NCBI GenBank assembly: GCA_902765625.1 | Contig: CACXAO010000023.1 | Coordinates: 1 to 33,892 of the forward strand | Length of the DNA: 33,892 nucleotides | Direction: 5' to 3' | Source of the DNA: an uncultured Ruminococcus sp. | Lineage (GTDB): Bacteria > Bacillota > Clostridia > Oscillospirales > Acutalibacteraceae | Shown: positions 33,101 through 33,892 of the stretch, piece by piece | Position numbering within the stretch: position 1 is the first letter of the stretch | Layout: each line of letters opens with the position of its first letter | Notes under the pieces: model-generated | Told to the model about the DNA's origin: nothing | What the model saw: only the letters and a program-made list of their open reading frames with translations | Databases searched by the model: none | Made by a program: the position numbers and the translations under genes

Positions 33101-33131
33101 AGCGGTACAGCAAGAGCTGTACCGCTTTTTT
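33101..33131 (+). terminator. terminator after ftsZ
   Basis: AGCGGTACAGC (33101-33111) pairs perfectly with GCTGTACCGCT (33116-33126) around AAGA, followed by TTTTT. It ends the division cluster and lies two bases from the stop of the convergent gene, for which it may also serve weakly. Confidence 0.93.
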
Positions 33132-33132
33132 G

Positions 33133-33892
33133 TCAGTTTTCCATTTGTTTTCCGAGGAACGCCGCCGCCGACTGCGCAAGCTTGATTTCGACCCCGGTCG
33201 GAATTTTAGCGTTCTCGCCCGTGAGCAAAACCACAGCGCCCATAACGTCGCCAGAGGCGATGATGGGATAGATAACCGCCGCGTCGTGCTCAATGCCCTC
33301 AATCGGCTGAACGTTGCCGAGGGTCTGATTTGTAGCGGCGTAGCTTTTGCGGTTGTCCATGTAGCTCTCGAGAATCGAGCTTATCCTCCGCTCAAGATAT
33401 TCGCGCTTCGAAACTCCTGCAGCAGCTATAACATGATCTGTATCGCAGATAAGGGTGGGCATAGAGCTTATGCGCGCGATTACGTCGGCATACTGCCCGG
33501 CAAATTCACTCAGCTCGCCGACAGGCGAATATTTCTTGAAAATAACCTCGCCGTCCGTAGCAGTGTAAATCTCCAGCGGGTCACCGTCACTGATAATATT
33601 GACATCATAGACCTTGTCTTTCCGGCATTTTTCCTTCGAGACGAGTGTGACAGATAAGTTATCCATGATGCCTGAATCAAAATTTGCGGCTTCCTCCATA
33701 TCCTCGGCAAGCGTTCCGCAGCGCAGAAGGCTGTCGATGTCCGCTTTGAGCTGAACGTCAACGTGATCCTCGTACACGCGGATCCGCTCGATAATCAATT
33801 GCAGGTCGCTGCGGTCGAGCTTGTCCTTGTTGAGTATGTCGTCGAATACCTCGAGCGCGAGCTTTGCCGTGCGGTTTACCCTGATGATGGTA
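33133..33892 (-). CDS. serine recombinase C-terminus fused in frame to SpoVT C-terminal domain (partial)
   Basis: The frame is open from the right window edge to its stop at 33133. From GDPLEIY onward, the ~150 C-terminal residues follow B. subtilis SpoVT closely from memory: GEVIFKKYSPVGEL, FAGQYADVI, LICDTDHVIAAAGVSKREYL, PIIASGDVMGAVVLL and AAAFLGKQMEN, which is the GAF-like sensory domain. The SpoVT N-terminus, with its AbrB DNA-binding hairpin, is absent. In its place the frame reads NRTAKLALEVFDDIL, LIIERIRVYEDHVDVQLKAD and IDSLLRCGTL, which look like the end of a large serine recombinase. The junction is near 33580-33590. The simplest reading is an element integrated into spoVT, with its recombinase at this end; most of it lies beyond the window. 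An internal TTG at 33798 is not a start. Confidence 0.75.
   Translation of the reverse strand, partial: TIIRVNRTAKLALEVFDDILNKDKLDRSDLQLIIERIRVYEDHVDVQLKADIDSLLRCGTLAEDMEEAANFDSGIMDNLSVTLVSKEKCRKDKVYDVNIISDGDPLEIYTATDGEVIFKKYSPVGELSEFAGQYADVIARISSMPTLICDTDHVIAAAGVSKREYLERRISSILESYMDNRKSYAATNQTLGNVQPIEGIEHDAAVIYPIIASGDVMGAVVLLTGENAKIPTGVEIKLAQSAAAFLGKQMEN
33576..33595 (-). other. predicted recombination junction inside spoVT
   Basis: Here the recombinase-like sequence gives way to SpoVT-like sequence, around the minus-strand bases GACGGTGACCC that encode DGDP. In SpoVT homologs the same Gly-Asp-Pro lies just after the AbrB hairpin. The crossover core is likely a few bases within this segment. 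The exact bases cannot be set without the other end of the element. Confidence 0.45.

Noticed and set aside
33796-33798. TTG as the start of the SpoVT-like gene
   Set aside because: The frame remains open to the window edge and the residues upstream continue the recombinase-like sequence, so the true start lies outside.
1-33892. CRISPR array, rRNA or tRNA genes
   Set aside because: No spaced direct-repeat array, and no tRNA or rRNA signature was seen in the gaps between genes.

Overview
The window is a stretch of low-GC Gram-positive (Firmicutes/Bacillota) housekeeping chromosome, most likely from a clostridial gut anaerobe of the Ruminococcaceae/Oscillospiraceae type. This rests on gene content and order: T-box pheST, ireB, ylxM-ffh-rpsP-khpA, phoH-ybeY-dgkA-era-yqzL-recO, mutS2, HPr with Ser46, mraZ-rsmH-ftsL-PASTA PBP, and a SpoVT-type domain. 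Genes are GC-rich and gaps AT-rich. Most promoters are sigma-A type with exactly 17 bp between TTGNNN and TATAAT-like boxes. Genus and species cannot be fixed from the sequence alone.

Layout. 1-760: AT-rich flank with no recognisable gene. 761-4546: promoter, tRNA-Phe T-box leader with terminator, pheS-pheT and a terminator. 4647-5474: ireB, a short inverted-repeat element (MITE-like) where ruvX is often found, and a conserved gene of unknown function. 5482-8677, minus strand: the ylxM-ffh-rpsP-khpA operon followed by a Thr/Ala-linker lipoprotein. 8713-12961: phoH-ybeY-dgkA, then era, a small yqzL-like gene and recO. 12971-16540: mutS2-rimM-trmD. 16678-17098: HPr with its own promoter and terminator. 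17118-20618: uvrC, rsmD-coaD and a coiled-coil protein. 20785-33131: a division and cell wall (dcw) cluster, mraZ-rsmH-ftsL-PBP-mraY-ftsW-murG-murA-ftsQ-ftsZ, lacking murB, murC, murD, murE and murF. 33133-33892, minus strand: an open frame that reads as the C-terminal end of a serine recombinase joined in frame to the C-terminal part of SpoVT.

How the genes work together. The left half covers translation (PheRS, S16, RimM, TrmD, RsmD, SRP), RNA maturation (YbeY, KhpA, Era) and DNA repair (RecO, MutS2, UvrC). The right half makes lipid II (MurA, MraY, MurG), polymerises septal peptidoglycan (FtsW plus the PASTA PBP) and builds the divisome (FtsL, FtsQ, FtsZ). MraZ probably autoregulates the cluster through three GTG boxes spaced 10 bp apart just after the promoter.

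Most notable observations: (1) the recombinase-SpoVT fusion at the right edge, which looks like one end of an integrated element lying mostly outside the window; (2) a one-base frame disruption at the very start of ftsZ; (3) the MITE-like element whose end supplies the ireB stop codon; (4) a tandem repeat plus dyad in front of the PBP gene; (5) a phoH frame whose conserved N-terminus begins upstream of any usual start codon.
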